Below the pieces are notes generated by a model. That model did no database searches. It worked only from the letters and a program-made list of their open reading frames with translations, and had not been told where the DNA came from. Position numbers and translations under genes: made by a program. A stretch of DNA of 64,000 nt from Chitinophagales bacterium (GTDB lineage Bacteria; Bacteroidota; Bacteroidia; Chitinophagales; JADIYW01), in NCBI GenBank assembly GCA_017984135.1, contig JAGNZZ010000003.1, positions 1 to 64,000 on the forward strand, read 5' to 3'. This document shows positions 9,586-19,300 of the stretch, in pieces (within the stretch, counting starts at the first letter, position 1; each line of letters starts with the position of its first letter).

Positions 9586-10482
9586 TTAAGATTTAGGGTG
9601 TGCTGATTTATATATTTCTTTAAGTTGTTCAATGGTATTATGTGTATATACTTGAGTAGATGCTAAACTAGCATGTCCTAATAGTTCTTTAATATCATTT
9701 AGTTTTGCGCCATTGTTACTCATGTGTGTGGCAAATGAGTGCCGCAACACATGTGGACTTTTCTTTTCGGATGTACTACAATTTGACATGTGCATTTTTA
9801 CTAATCTATAAACGTAATTGGGATAAAGTTGTTTTCCATCTTTAGTTAAAAAAACAAAAGATGCTTTGGGTATGTTTTTAAGTTTATTTGCTTGTGTATT
9901 TTTAAATATCAACAAGGAATTACTCAATTGAGTTCCAATGGGTATCAATCTTTGTTTATTTCCTTTTCCTGTAACTTTGATTTGGTGTGTAGCAAAGTTA
10001 ATGTCTTTCCATTCCAAGGTGAGCAGTTCATTCCTACGCATTCCGGTGGAATAGAGTACATCCACAATTAAACGTTCTTGTATGCCATCGAATGTGTCTT
10101 TAAAATAAAGCTCCGGTTCATTTAAAAGTTGATTGATATTTTTTTGCTCAATAAATTTAGGTAATCGTTCTGGAGATTTAGGAGTGGTAATTTTATCTGC
10201 AGGATTGGTTTTTAAATCGCCAATTTTTAAGTGGTATTTATAAAACGATTTTAGCGCAGAAATCTTTCGTTTAATGCTACTTGGTTTATTGTTTTTGTCC
10301 ACTAAATCAACTACCCAAGTACGAATAAGTGTATGGTTGGCTTGAAGTAAATCTTCAATTTTATAGTTTTCTTTAATAAAATAAAAAAACTGTAGAATAT
10401 CTATTTTATAAGATTCTACAGTTTTATCGGAATATCTTTTTTCGTATTGTAAATAATTCAAGAAAGTAGCTATCATTTTCAC
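9586..10482 (-). CDS. xerC: Tyrosine recombinase, XerC/XerD type
   Basis: Xer recombinases resolve chromosome dimers at dif. The 298 residues comprise an N-terminal SAM-like core-binding domain (about 1-95) and a catalytic domain. The active-site set is complete: Arg149 (in TGMRR), Lys173 region, His244 and Arg247 (in HVLRH), His270 and Tyr279 (in STQVYTH). The tail NTIEQLKEIYKSAHPK is typical of Xer proteins rather than of phage integrases. It sits between rpsU and hpf, a common Bacteroidota arrangement, which argues for the housekeeping Xer role. XerC versus XerD cannot be decided here. Confidence 0.9.
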   Translation of the reverse strand: MKMIATFLNYLQYEKRYSDKTVESYKIDILQFFYFIKENYKIEDLLQANHTLIRTWVVDLVDKNNKPSSIKRKISALKSFYKYHLKIGDLKTNPADKITTPKSPERLPKFIEQKNINQLLNEPELYFKDTFDGIQERLIVDVLYSTGMRRNELLTLEWKDINFATHQIKVTGKGNKQRLIPIGTQLSNSLLIFKNTQANKLKNIPKASFVFLTKDGKQLYPNYVYRLVKMHMSNCSTSEKKSPHVLRHSFATHMSNNGAKLNDIKELLGHASLASTQVYTHNTIEQLKEIYKSAHPKS

Positions 10483-10545
10483 TTCTATTAATCTGTCTAA
10501 TTGGAAAGATTAAATTAATAAGAAAAAATGAAAGTTGCAACTAAA

Positions 10546-10737
10546 TTATTCTTCTCCTTTGCGAAGTTGCTCTACGTAAACTGCTTTTTTTATTTCAGTA
10601 CGTCTTTTTACTGAAGATAAAGTGAAAGCTTGACGTGCACGTAATTGTTTTATGGTGCCTGTTTTTTCAAATTTCTTTTTGAAAATTTTCAATGCTCTGT
10701 CTAATGACTCTGATTCTCTTGCATCAACGATTAACAT
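10546..10737 (-). CDS. rpsU: 30S ribosomal protein S21
   Basis: bS21 sits near the 3' end of 16S rRNA and affects initiation. The 63 residues are lysine/arginine-rich and fit the family: an N-terminal DARESESLDRALKIFKKKFE helix and the KQLRARQAF motif. It is preceded by a clear -7 box and by GAGGT at optimal spacing, an unusual Shine-Dalgarno for this genome. In Bacteroidia, published work has linked an rpsU Shine-Dalgarno to autoregulation by bS21-deficient ribosomes. Confidence 0.96.
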   Translation of the reverse strand: MLIVDARESESLDRALKIFKKKFEKTGTIKQLRARQAFTLSSVKRRTEIKKAVYVEQLRKGEE

Positions 10738-10745
10738 AATTATAT

Positions 10746-10750
10746 ACCTC
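10746..10750 (-). promoter_or_regulatory. Strong Shine-Dalgarno of rpsU
   Basis: The minus strand reads AAAAGAGGT, with GAGGT able to pair five bases with the 16S rRNA anti-Shine-Dalgarno ACCUC, 8 nt before the ATG. The rpoB, rplL, tuf and gldL starts have no such site. Confidence 0.7.
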
Positions 10751-10772
10751 TTTTATTTTAAGATTTGGATGG

Positions 10773-10780
10773 CAAAGATA
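10773..10780 (-). promoter_or_regulatory. -7 box TATCTTTG of rpsU
   Basis: This is an exact TAnnTTTG match on the minus strand, giving a predicted leader of about 30 nt that includes the Shine-Dalgarno. Confidence 0.65.
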
Positions 10781-10833
10781 GTGATTTATTTAGAAATGAA
10801 GAAATTAGTAGATTGGGAAATAAGAATTAATTG

Positions 10834-11982
10834 TTAAATATTTCCTTTTAAAATTTCTCTGCTAATTACCATTTTTTGAATTTCTGAAGTTCCTTCGCCA
10901 ATGGTACAAAGTTTGGCATCTCGATAGAATTTTTCTACCGGAAAATCTTTGATATAACCATATCCACCTAAAATTTGAACGGCATCATTGGCTACTTTGC
11001 AGGCTACTTCTGAGGCGTAATATTTTGCAAATGCGGATTGTTTGGTCATTTTTTCGCCTCTTATCATCATATCGGCAGCTTGGAATGTCAATAATTTAGA
11101 TGCTTCAATTTCGGTAGCCATATCTGCTAATTTAAATCCGATGGCTTGAAAATCGGCAATTGGTTGTCCAAATTGTTCGCGTTCTTTGGCATATTTTACG
11201 GCTGCTTCATACGCACCTACTGCGATACTGATACTTAATGCTGCAATAGAAATTCGTCCACCATCTAGTATTTTCATTGCTTGAATAAATCCATCGCCTA
11301 CGTTTCCTAGAATATTTTCTTTGGGTACTCTACAATTATCAAATATTAACTCTGCTGTTTCGGAGCAACGCATACCTAATTTATTTTCTTTTTTTCCGCC
11401 GCTAAATCCTGGTGTTCCACGTTCTACCACAAATGCAGTCATTCCATGACTATCCAATAATTCGCCGGTACGAACAATTACCACTACTATATCGCCACTT
11501 ATCCCGTGCGTAATAAAGTTTTTAGTGCCATTGATTATCCAATGATCACCATCTTGGTGTGCCACACATTTCATACGTCCAGCATCTGAGCCGGTGTTTG
11601 CTTCGGTTAAACCCCAAGCTCCAATCCATTGTCCGGTAGCTAACTTAGGCAGCCATTTTTTACGTTGTTCTGTGTTTCCAAATTTATAAAGATGGTTGGT
11701 GCACAGTGAGTTGTGTGCCGCTACAGATAAACACAAAGAACTATCTACTTTTCCTATTTCAATTAATGCGGTAATATATTCATTATAACTCAAACCGGCT
11801 CCTCCATATTCTTCCGGAATTAAGATACCCAACAACCCTAATTCGCCTAATTTATGCATGGTTTCTTTTGGAAAATATTGGGTTTCATCCCATTCCATTA
11901 CATAAGGGCGAATATGTTTTTCAGCAAAATCTCTTACTGTTTGCGCAATCATTTGTTGATTTTCAGAGTATTCAAAATTCAT
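10834..11982 (-). CDS. Acyl-CoA dehydrogenase (short/branched-chain type)
   Basis: This is an FAD-dependent enzyme that introduces the alpha-beta double bond into an acyl-CoA, the first step of beta-oxidation or branched amino acid breakdown. The 382 residues match the family length, with WGLTEANTGSDAGR in the middle domain and the C-terminal signature GEGTSEIQKMVISREIL. Glu363 in that motif is at the usual catalytic-base position. A single gene with no etfAB or thiolase nearby, it has TATCTTTA 16 nt upstream of its ATG. The exact chain-length preference cannot be read. Confidence 0.93.
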   Translation of the reverse strand: MNFEYSENQQMIAQTVRDFAEKHIRPYVMEWDETQYFPKETMHKLGELGLLGILIPEEYGGAGLSYNEYITALIEIGKVDSSLCLSVAAHNSLCTNHLYKFGNTEQRKKWLPKLATGQWIGAWGLTEANTGSDAGRMKCVAHQDGDHWIINGTKNFITHGISGDIVVVIVRTGELLDSHGMTAFVVERGTPGFSGGKKENKLGMRCSETAELIFDNCRVPKENILGNVGDGFIQAMKILDGGRISIAALSISIAVGAYEAAVKYAKEREQFGQPIADFQAIGFKLADMATEIEASKLLTFQAADMMIRGEKMTKQSAFAKYYASEVACKVANDAVQILGGYGYIKDFPVEKFYRDAKLCTIGEGTSEIQKMVISREILKGNI

Positions 11983-11998
11983 GAAAATTAGTTTTGCG

Positions 11999-12006
11999 TA
12001 AAGATA
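11999..12006 (-). promoter_or_regulatory. -7-like box TATCTTTA of the acyl-CoA dehydrogenase
   Basis: It matches seven of eight positions of TAnnTTTG on the minus strand (the two free positions counted as matches) and lies 16 nt before the ATG. Confidence 0.45.
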
Positions 12007-12093
12007 AGAAAATTAGTCTTAAGTCGTTAGTTGATTTAATTTCGATTTTTTAAAAATAAAGTATTCAAATATAATTCAACATTTTATAATTTA

Positions 12094-12795
12094 TTAATCT
12101 ATGGCAATATACGGCAACATTTTATCATAATGCTCAGGATGGTCTTTTACAAAGTAAAGGTTTTTCACATCTTCGATAGTTGAGAATGGTTTTACTTTTG
12201 TTCGATAACCTATAATTTGTTTTGCCACTGTGGAAAAGAAATACGGATTTGCAGTAAGTTCTTCAAACGTAGCTTGGTTTATATTTATTTTTTTAGGTTT
12301 AATAGGTTTGACGGTTAAGTTTCTTTTGAATTTCTGAAAAACGGAATCTTCAATTCCAAATACATGTTTAATTTGTTCAATGGAATGAAATCCACCTAAT
12401 TTATTTCTGAATGTTACAATTCTATTGGCATATACTTTACCTATTCCATTTAATTTTTCAAAATCTTCTACAGTTGCTGAATTGATTTCTATTGTAAAAA
12501 ATTTATTCTGAGGAAATTTATACGCTTTGGAAGTATATTCTTTTTTTATGGCGTCATTTGAGGAATATTTATCCGATTTCTGATATTGGTATTCTATTTT
12601 TGCGGTAGCTATTTGTTGTTCTAATTGGGCGATTTTTACGGCATCATTTTTTGTAATGGGAGCAGCACTTGTGAAAGCTTGAACAATAAATCGTTTGCAT
12701 GCAATACTTAAAATAATTAAAAGAGACAGAAATAGAATACCATTGCGTTCAAATCTAGAAAACTCAAAATCAGTATTTTTATTCATCTTTATCAA
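12094..12795 (-). CDS. Membrane-anchored helix-hairpin-helix (ComEA-like) protein
   Basis: The 233-residue protein has one N-terminal membrane helix (about residues 19-40), a polar linker, and two ComEA-type helix-hairpin-helix modules: INSATVEDFEKLNGIGKVYA and ININQATFEELTANPYF. Such domains bind DNA without sequence specificity. A role in DNA uptake is the family association, not shown here; the second module lacks the usual GIG turn. Either of two Met codons (residue 1 or 4) could be the start. It lies directly below the terminator of the OmpA-family gene. Confidence 0.8.
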   Translation of the reverse strand: MIKMNKNTDFEFSRFERNGILFLSLLIILSIACKRFIVQAFTSAAPITKNDAVKIAQLEQQIATAKIEYQYQKSDKYSSNDAIKKEYTSKAYKFPQNKFFTIEINSATVEDFEKLNGIGKVYANRIVTFRNKLGGFHSIEQIKHVFGIEDSVFQKFKRNLTVKPIKPKKININQATFEELTANPYFFSTVAKQIIGYRTKVKPFSTIEDVKNLYFVKDHPEHYDKMLPYIAID

Positions 12796-12800
12796 ATATA

Positions 12801-12830
12801 AAAAAAGTCCCGAAAATTCGGGACTTTTTT
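12801..12830 (-). terminator. Terminator downstream of the OmpA/TSP3 gene
   Basis: A perfect hairpin with core AGTCCCGA/TCGGGACT is flanked by A- and T-runs. It starts about 20 nt after the OmpA-family stop and almost touches the start of the next gene, so it works as a clean transcript boundary. Confidence 0.85.
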
Positions 12831-12850
12831 TATTAATTAATTTATTTTGA

Positions 12851-14284
12851 TTATCTAAAAATCAAATTAAATTCTACTCTTCTGTTTTGTGCTCTACCAG
12901 CAGCTGTTTTATTATCGCCAACTGGTTTAGTGTCGCCGTAACCTGCAGAAACTAATCGAGAAGCCGCAATGCCTTTGCTAGTTAAGTATGTTACAGCAGA
13001 AGCAGCTCTATCTTGAGATAATTTCAAGTTTTTAGCTTTATCGCCTACATTGTCAGTATGTCCATCTACATTTACATCGTAATATGGATATTCTTTTAAG
13101 ATAGAAGCAACTTCATCTAATATTTTGTATGAAACTGGTTTAATTGTTGCTTTACCTGTTTCGAATTGGATATTACGTGCAGCAAATGCTAAACGTTTTT
13201 TCACTTCTTCTTTTACTTCAGGGCAACCTTTGTTAGAAGCTGGGCCTGCTACATCTGGACATTTATCTTCGTCATCCATTACGCCATCGCCATCTTTATC
13301 AGGGCAACCTTGAGCGATGAAAGAACCTGCTACATCCGGACATTTATCTTTTTCGTTGATGATACCGTCACCATCTCTATCTGGATCTGGGCAACCACCA
13401 AATTTAGCAATACCTTTTACATCTGGACAAGCATCTTTAGCATCTGTAATGCCATCGCCATCTCTGTCTGGGCATCCGTTAAATTCTGCTAAACCTGCAA
13501 CGGTTGGGCATTCATCTTTACTATCTTCAATGCCATCGCCGTCAGTATCTGGGCAACCATTAAATTGAGCTAAACCTGCAACGGTTGGGCAAGCATCATC
13601 TATATCATAGATTCCATCGCCATCCGTATCGATTGGTTTAACTTCCACTACTGATGCTGTATCTACAGCAACTTCTTTTCCTTTGCCTAAGTCAGCCATT
13701 AAGCCACCACCAAACACGATGTGATTGTCATTATTTTTAATACCAAAGTTATAACCACCATTGATATTTAATGCCACATTGTTTGCTACTTTAAAATTGA
13801 TACCTGCACCGATTGGAATACCAAATCCATTTACATTATCTTTAAAAACTGGCGTAGTTGCCCATGAGCCTTGTAATTTAGCGTACAAATAAGGAGAAAC
13901 GGCAGCATCCTCTTTTAAGATATAACCATTGTTAAATTTATATGCCACTAAAGCAGAATATAATAAGTTATAAGTATTAATTGTTGGAAGAGTTGCATTT
14001 CCTTTTGATGAGAATGCATGGCTACCTAAATCTAAACCTACAGCAATCGATGAAATTGGGTTATACCAAAATGTTAATCTTGGTCCAAATGACACTGGGT
14101 TTTTGAAGGTAGATAATTTTTTAAGTGCAGGTGAATAGTAATCTGCTACTTCCATTCCTAATCCGATACTGAAGCGACTGTTACCTACTGCGCTATTTTT
14201 GTTCTTAGGTGGTTTTTTAGCACCTAATGCTACAGAACTAAATAATACAAGTACTGCACAAACTAATACGATACTTTTTTTCAT
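12851..14284 (-). CDS. OmpA-family outer membrane protein with TSP3 repeats
   Basis: This is a probable outer-membrane/peptidoglycan linker. The 477-residue protein starts with a signal peptide ending around ALGAKKP. An N-terminal beta-barrel domain follows (about 30-215), then five thrombospondin type 3 calcium-binding-like repeats of the form DxDGDGIxDxxDxCP (about 220-355), and a C-terminal OmpA domain with NVDGHTDNVG and NRRVEFNLIFR that should bind peptidoglycan. This architecture is very common in Bacteroidota. A -7 box lies 25 nt upstream and a strong terminator follows, so it is probably monocistronic and well expressed. Confidence 0.93.
   Translation of the reverse strand: MKKSIVLVCAVLVLFSSVALGAKKPPKNKNSAVGNSRFSIGLGMEVADYYSPALKKLSTFKNPVSFGPRLTFWYNPISSIAVGLDLGSHAFSSKGNATLPTINTYNLLYSALVAYKFNNGYILKEDAAVSPYLYAKLQGSWATTPVFKDNVNGFGIPIGAGINFKVANNVALNINGGYNFGIKNNDNHIVFGGGLMADLGKGKEVAVDTASVVEVKPIDTDGDGIYDIDDACPTVAGLAQFNGCPDTDGDGIEDSKDECPTVAGLAEFNGCPDRDGDGITDAKDACPDVKGIAKFGGCPDPDRDGDGIINEKDKCPDVAGSFIAQGCPDKDGDGVMDDEDKCPDVAGPASNKGCPEVKEEVKKRLAFAARNIQFETGKATIKPVSYKILDEVASILKEYPYYDVNVDGHTDNVGDKAKNLKLSQDRAASAVTYLTSKGIAASRLVSAGYGDTKPVGDNKTAAGRAQNRRVEFNLIFR
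13220..13635 (-). repeat. Five tandem TSP3-encoding repeats
   Basis: About five units of 70-80 nt inside the OmpA-family gene each encode GCPDxDGDGIxDxxDxCPxVxG. Neighbouring copies differ by several bases. Long frames on the opposite strand here are by-products of the repeat. Confidence 0.8.
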
Positions 14285-14309
14285 AAAGACTTTGATTTAA
14301 TTTATTGGT

Positions 14310-14317
14310 CAAAAATA
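14310..14317 (-). promoter_or_regulatory. -7 box TATTTTTG of the OmpA/TSP3 gene
   Basis: This is an exact TAnnTTTG match on the minus strand, 25 nt before the ATG. Confidence 0.55.
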
Positions 14318-14554
14318 ATGTTAATTTATGTAAAAGAGCAAATTTAAACAACTTTTTTACTTTTTATAATTAAAATACACAAATTTTGTGAGGTAATATG
14401 TTGATAAGTACATTAATATTGATTCAAATTAAAACATACTATAATATGTTTACCAAGAAGAAGTTAGCAAACTATACGATTAATTGAATAAGCAGTGAAT
14501 TTATAGAAGTATATTGGATGTTTGGCATAAAAACGTGAACTTTGCAGAAAAAAA

Positions 14555-15133
14555 ATGTTAATAGAAATAAAGGAAATCACCACTGTCACCTTGGTATTAT
14601 TTGCTATTATAGATATTTTAGGTTCTGTTCCTATTATTTTAGATATAAAATCGAAAGTTGGTCATGTTGATGCAAAATATGCCACTTTAGTTTCTGGTTT
14701 TATTATGATTGTATTCCTTTTTTTAGGAAACGAATTACTCAATTTAATAGGAATCGATGTGGCATCGTTCTCCATTGCCGGTTCCATAGTTATCTTTTTA
14801 ATCGGTTTGGAAATGACATTAAATCGAGATATTTTTAAATCAGGTAATACATCCGTAAAAAGTTCTTCTGTGGTTCCTATCGCGTTTCCTATGATTGCTG
14901 GCGCTGGTACGCTCACTACATTATTATCGCTTCGTTCAGAATATCATGTAAGTATTATTCTGATTGCTGTTTTTATAAATCTTACTTTTATTTTTATTGT
15001 AATTCGCTTTATCCCTAAAATAGAAAAATTACTAGGCGATACCGGAATAAATATTTTCAGAAAGGTGTTTGGTGTTATACTATTATCAATTGCGATTAAA
15101 CTCTTTTCAAAGAATGTTGCTTTATTGTTTTAA
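14555..15133 (+). CDS. MarC family integral membrane protein
   Basis: The 192-residue protein has six predicted membrane helices and fits the MarC family in length and in conserved parts such as [17 protein letters not shown] near the start and [20 protein letters not shown] in the middle. The family's function is unsettled; early links to antibiotic resistance were withdrawn. It stands alone on the plus strand and its TAA stop shares bases with the stop of the convergent ABC gene. Confidence 0.88.
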   Translation: MLIEIKEITTVTLVLFAIIDILGSVPIILDIKSKVGHVDAKYATLVSGFIMIVFLFLGNELLNLIGIDVASFSIAGSIVIFLIGLEMTLNRDIFKSGNTSVKSSSVVPIAFPMIAGAGTLTTLLSLRSEYHVSIILIAVFINLTFIFIVIRFIPKIEKLLGDTGINIFRKVFGVILLSIAIKLFSKNVALLF

Positions 15134-15855
15134 TGGGTTGATTGGGTCGCGCCAACTCGTTTAATAGACGTGTTGGGAGTATCTTTTTCAATCAAACCAT
15201 CTCGCATGCGCACAATTCGATGTGTATAAGCAGCAATATCTTCTTCATGTGTAACAACGACCAACGTATTTCCATTATTGTGAATTTCTTCAAATAATTT
15301 CATGATTTCATACGATGTTTTTGTATCTAAATTTCCTGTGGGTTCGTCGGCTAAAATTAAAGAAGGTTTGTTTATTAAAGCACGCGCCACTGCAACACGC
15401 TGGCGTTGTCCGCCGGAAAGTTCGTTTGGTTTATGTTTAATGCGATTAGCCAATCCTACTTGTTCTAAAACTTCTAATGCACGTTCTTCTCTGTCTTTTT
15501 TAGACCAACCAGCATAAATCAACGGTAATGCGACGTTTTCAAGTGTTGTTAAGCGTGGAATTAAATTAAATGTTTGAAATATAAATCCAATTTGTTTATT
15601 GCGAATAGCTGCTAATTCATTGTCTGTGGACATACTCACATCTTTTCCTTGTAAAAAATAATGTCCAGCTGACGGTGTGTCTAAACATCCTAATATATTC
15701 ATCAATGTTGATTTTCCGGAACCGGATGGACCCATTAATGCAACATACTCATTTACATTGATGTCAAGATTTATTTCTTTTAGTGCATGAATCGTTTCGT
15801 CTCCGAGATTAAATTCTCGTTTAATATTTTTCAGGCTGATTACTGCGTTTGACAT
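15130..15855 (-). CDS. ABC transporter ATP-binding protein (LolD/MacB-type)
   Basis: This 241-residue ATPase belongs to the group that powers lipoprotein release or MacB-like efflux. The Walker A motif GPSGSGKST is at residues 42-50, the signature LSGGQ at 146-150 and Walker B LILADEPT at 166-173. The [16 protein letters not shown] segment is typical of LolD/MacB/FtsE-like proteins. No permease gene is adjacent, so its partner must lie elsewhere. It overlaps the convergent marC-like gene by 4 nt and lies upstream of no obvious partner in its own direction. Confidence 0.92.
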   Translation of the reverse strand: MSNAVISLKNIKREFNLGDETIHALKEINLDINVNEYVALMGPSGSGKSTLMNILGCLDTPSAGHYFLQGKDVSMSTDNELAAIRNKQIGFIFQTFNLIPRLTTLENVALPLIYAGWSKKDREERALEVLEQVGLANRIKHKPNELSGGQRQRVAVARALINKPSLILADEPTGNLDTKTSYEIMKLFEEIHNNGNTLVVVTHEEDIAAYTHRIVRMRDGLIEKDTPNTSIKRVGATQSTH

Positions 15856-15919
15856 GCGTTTGTTGTTTACAATTAATTAAAAAATAATACATATATCAAA
15901 TTAAATTACAAAAAAAGCT

Positions 15920-16219
15920 TTAATATTTGGTTCCTTTCACAAATTTTGGCACTTTAATATAGTCTTCATTTTTTAAAGGTGCATTCATCAATGCTTCATT
16001 TTTTGTAATTGGATAATGAACGGTATCGTCACGAAGCAAATTCTCTACTTCATTAATATAAATTAATGGTTGTACACCATCCGTGTTTAATTCATTTAAT
16101 TTCTCCATAAAATTTAAAATTTTATTTAAATCGTCTTTAATTGATTCTTTTTGAGAAGCATCAAATTCTAACTTTGTCAAGTTCGACAGTTGATTTATCG
16201 TCTTATCATCTATGTACAT
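15920..16219 (-). CDS. gatC: Asp/Glu-tRNA amidotransferase subunit C
   Basis: GatC holds GatA and GatB together in the enzyme that converts Glu-tRNA(Gln) to Gln-tRNA(Gln), or the Asn equivalent. The 99 residues match the family: IDDKTINQLSNLTKLEF at the start, a middle LNELNTDGVQPL motif and the LRDDTV segment. It lies 64 nt upstream of the ABC ATPase in the same direction; gatA and gatB are not in the window. Confidence 0.92.
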   Translation of the reverse strand: MYIDDKTINQLSNLTKLEFDASQKESIKDDLNKILNFMEKLNELNTDGVQPLIYINEVENLLRDDTVHYPITKNEALMNAPLKNEDYIKVPKFVKGTKY

Positions 16220-16270
16220 ACTAAATAAGTATTTATTTCTATTAAAATATTACGAAACTAAGATAAAAAA

Positions 16271-16307
16271 AAGGCATACAACTCAAGATTATCTTTTTGT
16301 ATGCCTT
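16271..16307 (-). terminator. Terminator of the giant cargo operon
   Basis: A 10-bp perfect stem (16271-16280 with 16298-16307, arm AAGGCATACA) has a 17-nt loop. On the minus strand it is followed by a T-run. It lies 22 nt below the stop of the 2055-residue gene. Confidence 0.8.
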
Positions 16308-16329
16308 AATTGAATAAAGAAGAAAGTGG

Positions 16330-19300
16330 CTAATTCAGTTTTACTACTTGTTTAGTCATCTTTTTTTCTCCGTTATTTAAGATAAAATAATAAACACCTT
16401 TTGCCCAATTTTCAGTTTGAATTGTCCATTCATTTAAACCTTCTTTCAAGTTTTTATTTGCTTGTTTTATGATTTCACCTAATCCATTATAAACTATTAA
16501 ATCTACTATTTTAGGCTCATTTGAATAAATAGTGATTACGGTATTATCTAATAAAGGATTTGGATAAATATTCACTAGCTCAAAGTCTAAAACATCTAAT
16601 TTTGCATTCACTATTTTAGTTAAATGGATACTATTGTCTTGATCCACTTCTCTAACGATATAATAATAAACTATACCTGCTTTTACTTCTGTGTCATCAT
16701 AAAAATAATATTTTGGCGAAGTAGAATTTCCTGCAGCATTTAATTCTGCAATTTTTTCAAAACTTATCGCATCTATACTTCGTAATAATTCAAATTTTTT
16801 AGTATTTAATTCTGTTGCAGTTGCCCAACTTATCTTGATAAATTGATTATCCATTGGAGATGCTTTAATATATATTAATTCAACTGGTAATACAGTTGGG
16901 CAATCTCCTAATTTTGCACTACTTACCTCGCATGCAATTTCTCCTGTAATCACATTTCGAACCTGTGCAAAGGTGAAGATATCTTGAAAATTAGCACTGG
17001 TATTCGTAGTCCAACTTGCACCACCATTATAGGAATATTCAGCAATAAATGTAGCATTACAATCTGCACAAGTTGCATTTACATTTACTACGGGCTGACT
17101 TCCTACACATGTTACAGTAGGATTTATTGAAACACGAGGAAATACAGTGATTGGATTACACAAATTTGTTACACAACCATATCTATCCGTATATGTATAT
17201 CTTAATGAATAGGTTGAACCTCCATTTACACCTGTCACATTAGAATTTATGGAACCAGAGCTGTTTGTTGTTGCATTCACTGCACCTGCGATGGGTGAAC
17301 CTACACAAGTAGAACCTGCATACAAGTTCGCAGAAACGCCGGTTGTATAAGTTCCATTTGGTGTACCTAAATTAAAAGTAAGTTGATCAAAGAGAGAAGC
17401 AGATGGACCTACACAATAAATAGGAGAACAGAAAGCAAAATTCTGATTATATAAAATGTTTGAACCTCCGGAAGATATTAACTCTTCAATTAAAATAAAA
17501 TTAGAAGAAGTACTACCGCTTCCACTCGAACTTCCTCCACCTGAACCCAATCCATCTCCAAAGCCATCAAAAATTTCAATTCTGTATGGTCCACGATTTG
17601 GATCGATGTATGGTGTAATAAAAGTTGTAGCACCTAAGGAAGTGGAATAACCTCCACCTGAACTTACAACTGTATTTGTTCCATCATATAAAACCCAACT
17701 AATATCTTGCGGATAACTATCAAAATCAATGGTTATTTTATATAATGAATATAATGGTGGTGATACACTAACATTAAAGTTGGCATTATCGCCATCACAA
17801 ATTGGATTATTTAAAACAAGAGATCCTATATTAGGTTTATCAAACGTTCCGCCTATGCTACTTCGACAGTTATTCGCATCTATAAATTCAACATTCCATG
17901 CTTGGCCATCGTTTACTGTAAATAGATTGGAGTTTTCACTTTCACCAATTGGTGGTGAAGTAAACGAAATACCTAAAGCGGCTCCAGTTCCTATAACTGA
18001 AAAATATTGAGCCGGCGATGGTGCTGGCGACAATCCTGGCCAACCACCAGTTGGAGATGTAACGCTTAAATTAATGCCATTACTTCCATCGCCTGGTGCA
18101 TTACATGCAGGAGTAATATTCGGAGTAGTAACACGTTCTAATAATGTTATTTTCACTGGTGTACCATAGCTATAACATTCATCAGAGTATAATAAGCCGG
18201 CTGATGCATCATAATCTATAAACGTAACAGGTGTTAACCAAAATGTTTGAGTGCCATATTTAAATGGATCATTATTGATGATATGTAAATCACCATGGTT
18301 AGGACCTGCAGTAGGAGGACCTAACTTTGTATAAGGTTTTTTAATTTCTAAACTAAAACCGAAGAAATATGTATAATCACCGAAAGCATCGTCTTGAATT
18401 CTTAATCTCCATGTTCCATTAATTCCTTCGCCATTTAATCCAGCCCAAGCATCCATAGGTAGATAATAACCGGCAATTTCATTTCCACCCGGACAAGCAG
18501 AAGTAATATTTCCCACGGCACCTCTATTTGTAAAACATACATTTAAATATCCATAATCGCTGCCACATTGATCACGAATTAAACGATATATACTTCCATC
18601 CGGTGCCACTAAATCTAAATCCAAATCTGTAAAATATTCAGCATATATATTGATGCACAAAGTAATGGTATCTGTTGCCGTATTAAATGTTGCACCTGTC
18701 GGAAAGCCTGTAATAGCAGCATTATGGTAAGTACTATTACCATTATTGTCGTACGCAATATCAGGATTTGGGTAATATCCTTTCATGTCTCTATAAGTTC
18801 CACTAACCGTTGTTCCAGGAGCGGCATAATCGATTTGTCCTACATAATATTGTTTACCTGCATTTGACGGGTCAAATGGATCATTTACTGTTGGTTGTGT
18901 AGTTGAAAATTGCCAACCAATTACAGGAATATCTTCCGCATTTTCTCCAAAATTTATTGGATCAGCGGTAACACCATACGTTACATCTTCACCGAAACAC
19001 AAAATACTATTTGTTCCTTCTGTTGTACCTAAGTTAGCCGTACAACATGAAAGTCCATTGTATATTTGGAATTCATATTTGCATTCATTTCCACCATAAC
19101 CATCTATTAAAATATAATATTTTTGTCCTGCAGTAAGGTTCACCGTGACGGAACCATCGGTAGTTCCGGTCGATACGGTTCCGGCAGGAATGTTGGTAAA
19201 TGTACCACTACAACTATTATTACTACTGGTATATAATGCGAATTGTATGCCTGGTTGAGCTCCAATAGCCGCACAATGTGTTCCTGTGGCATATTTATAT

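Noticed and set aside
9586-10482. Tyrosine recombinase as sign of an integrated element
   Set aside because: No att repeats, phage genes or atypical composition; it sits in a conserved rpsU-xerC-hpf order, so it is a housekeeping Xer.
13125-13568. Overlapping plus-strand frames over the TSP3 repeats
   Set aside because: They repeat with the same period as the real minus-strand repeats and have no independent start signals.
13220-13635. TSP3 repeats as a CRISPR-like array
   Set aside because: The repeats are coding, imperfect and continuous in frame with the OmpA-family protein.
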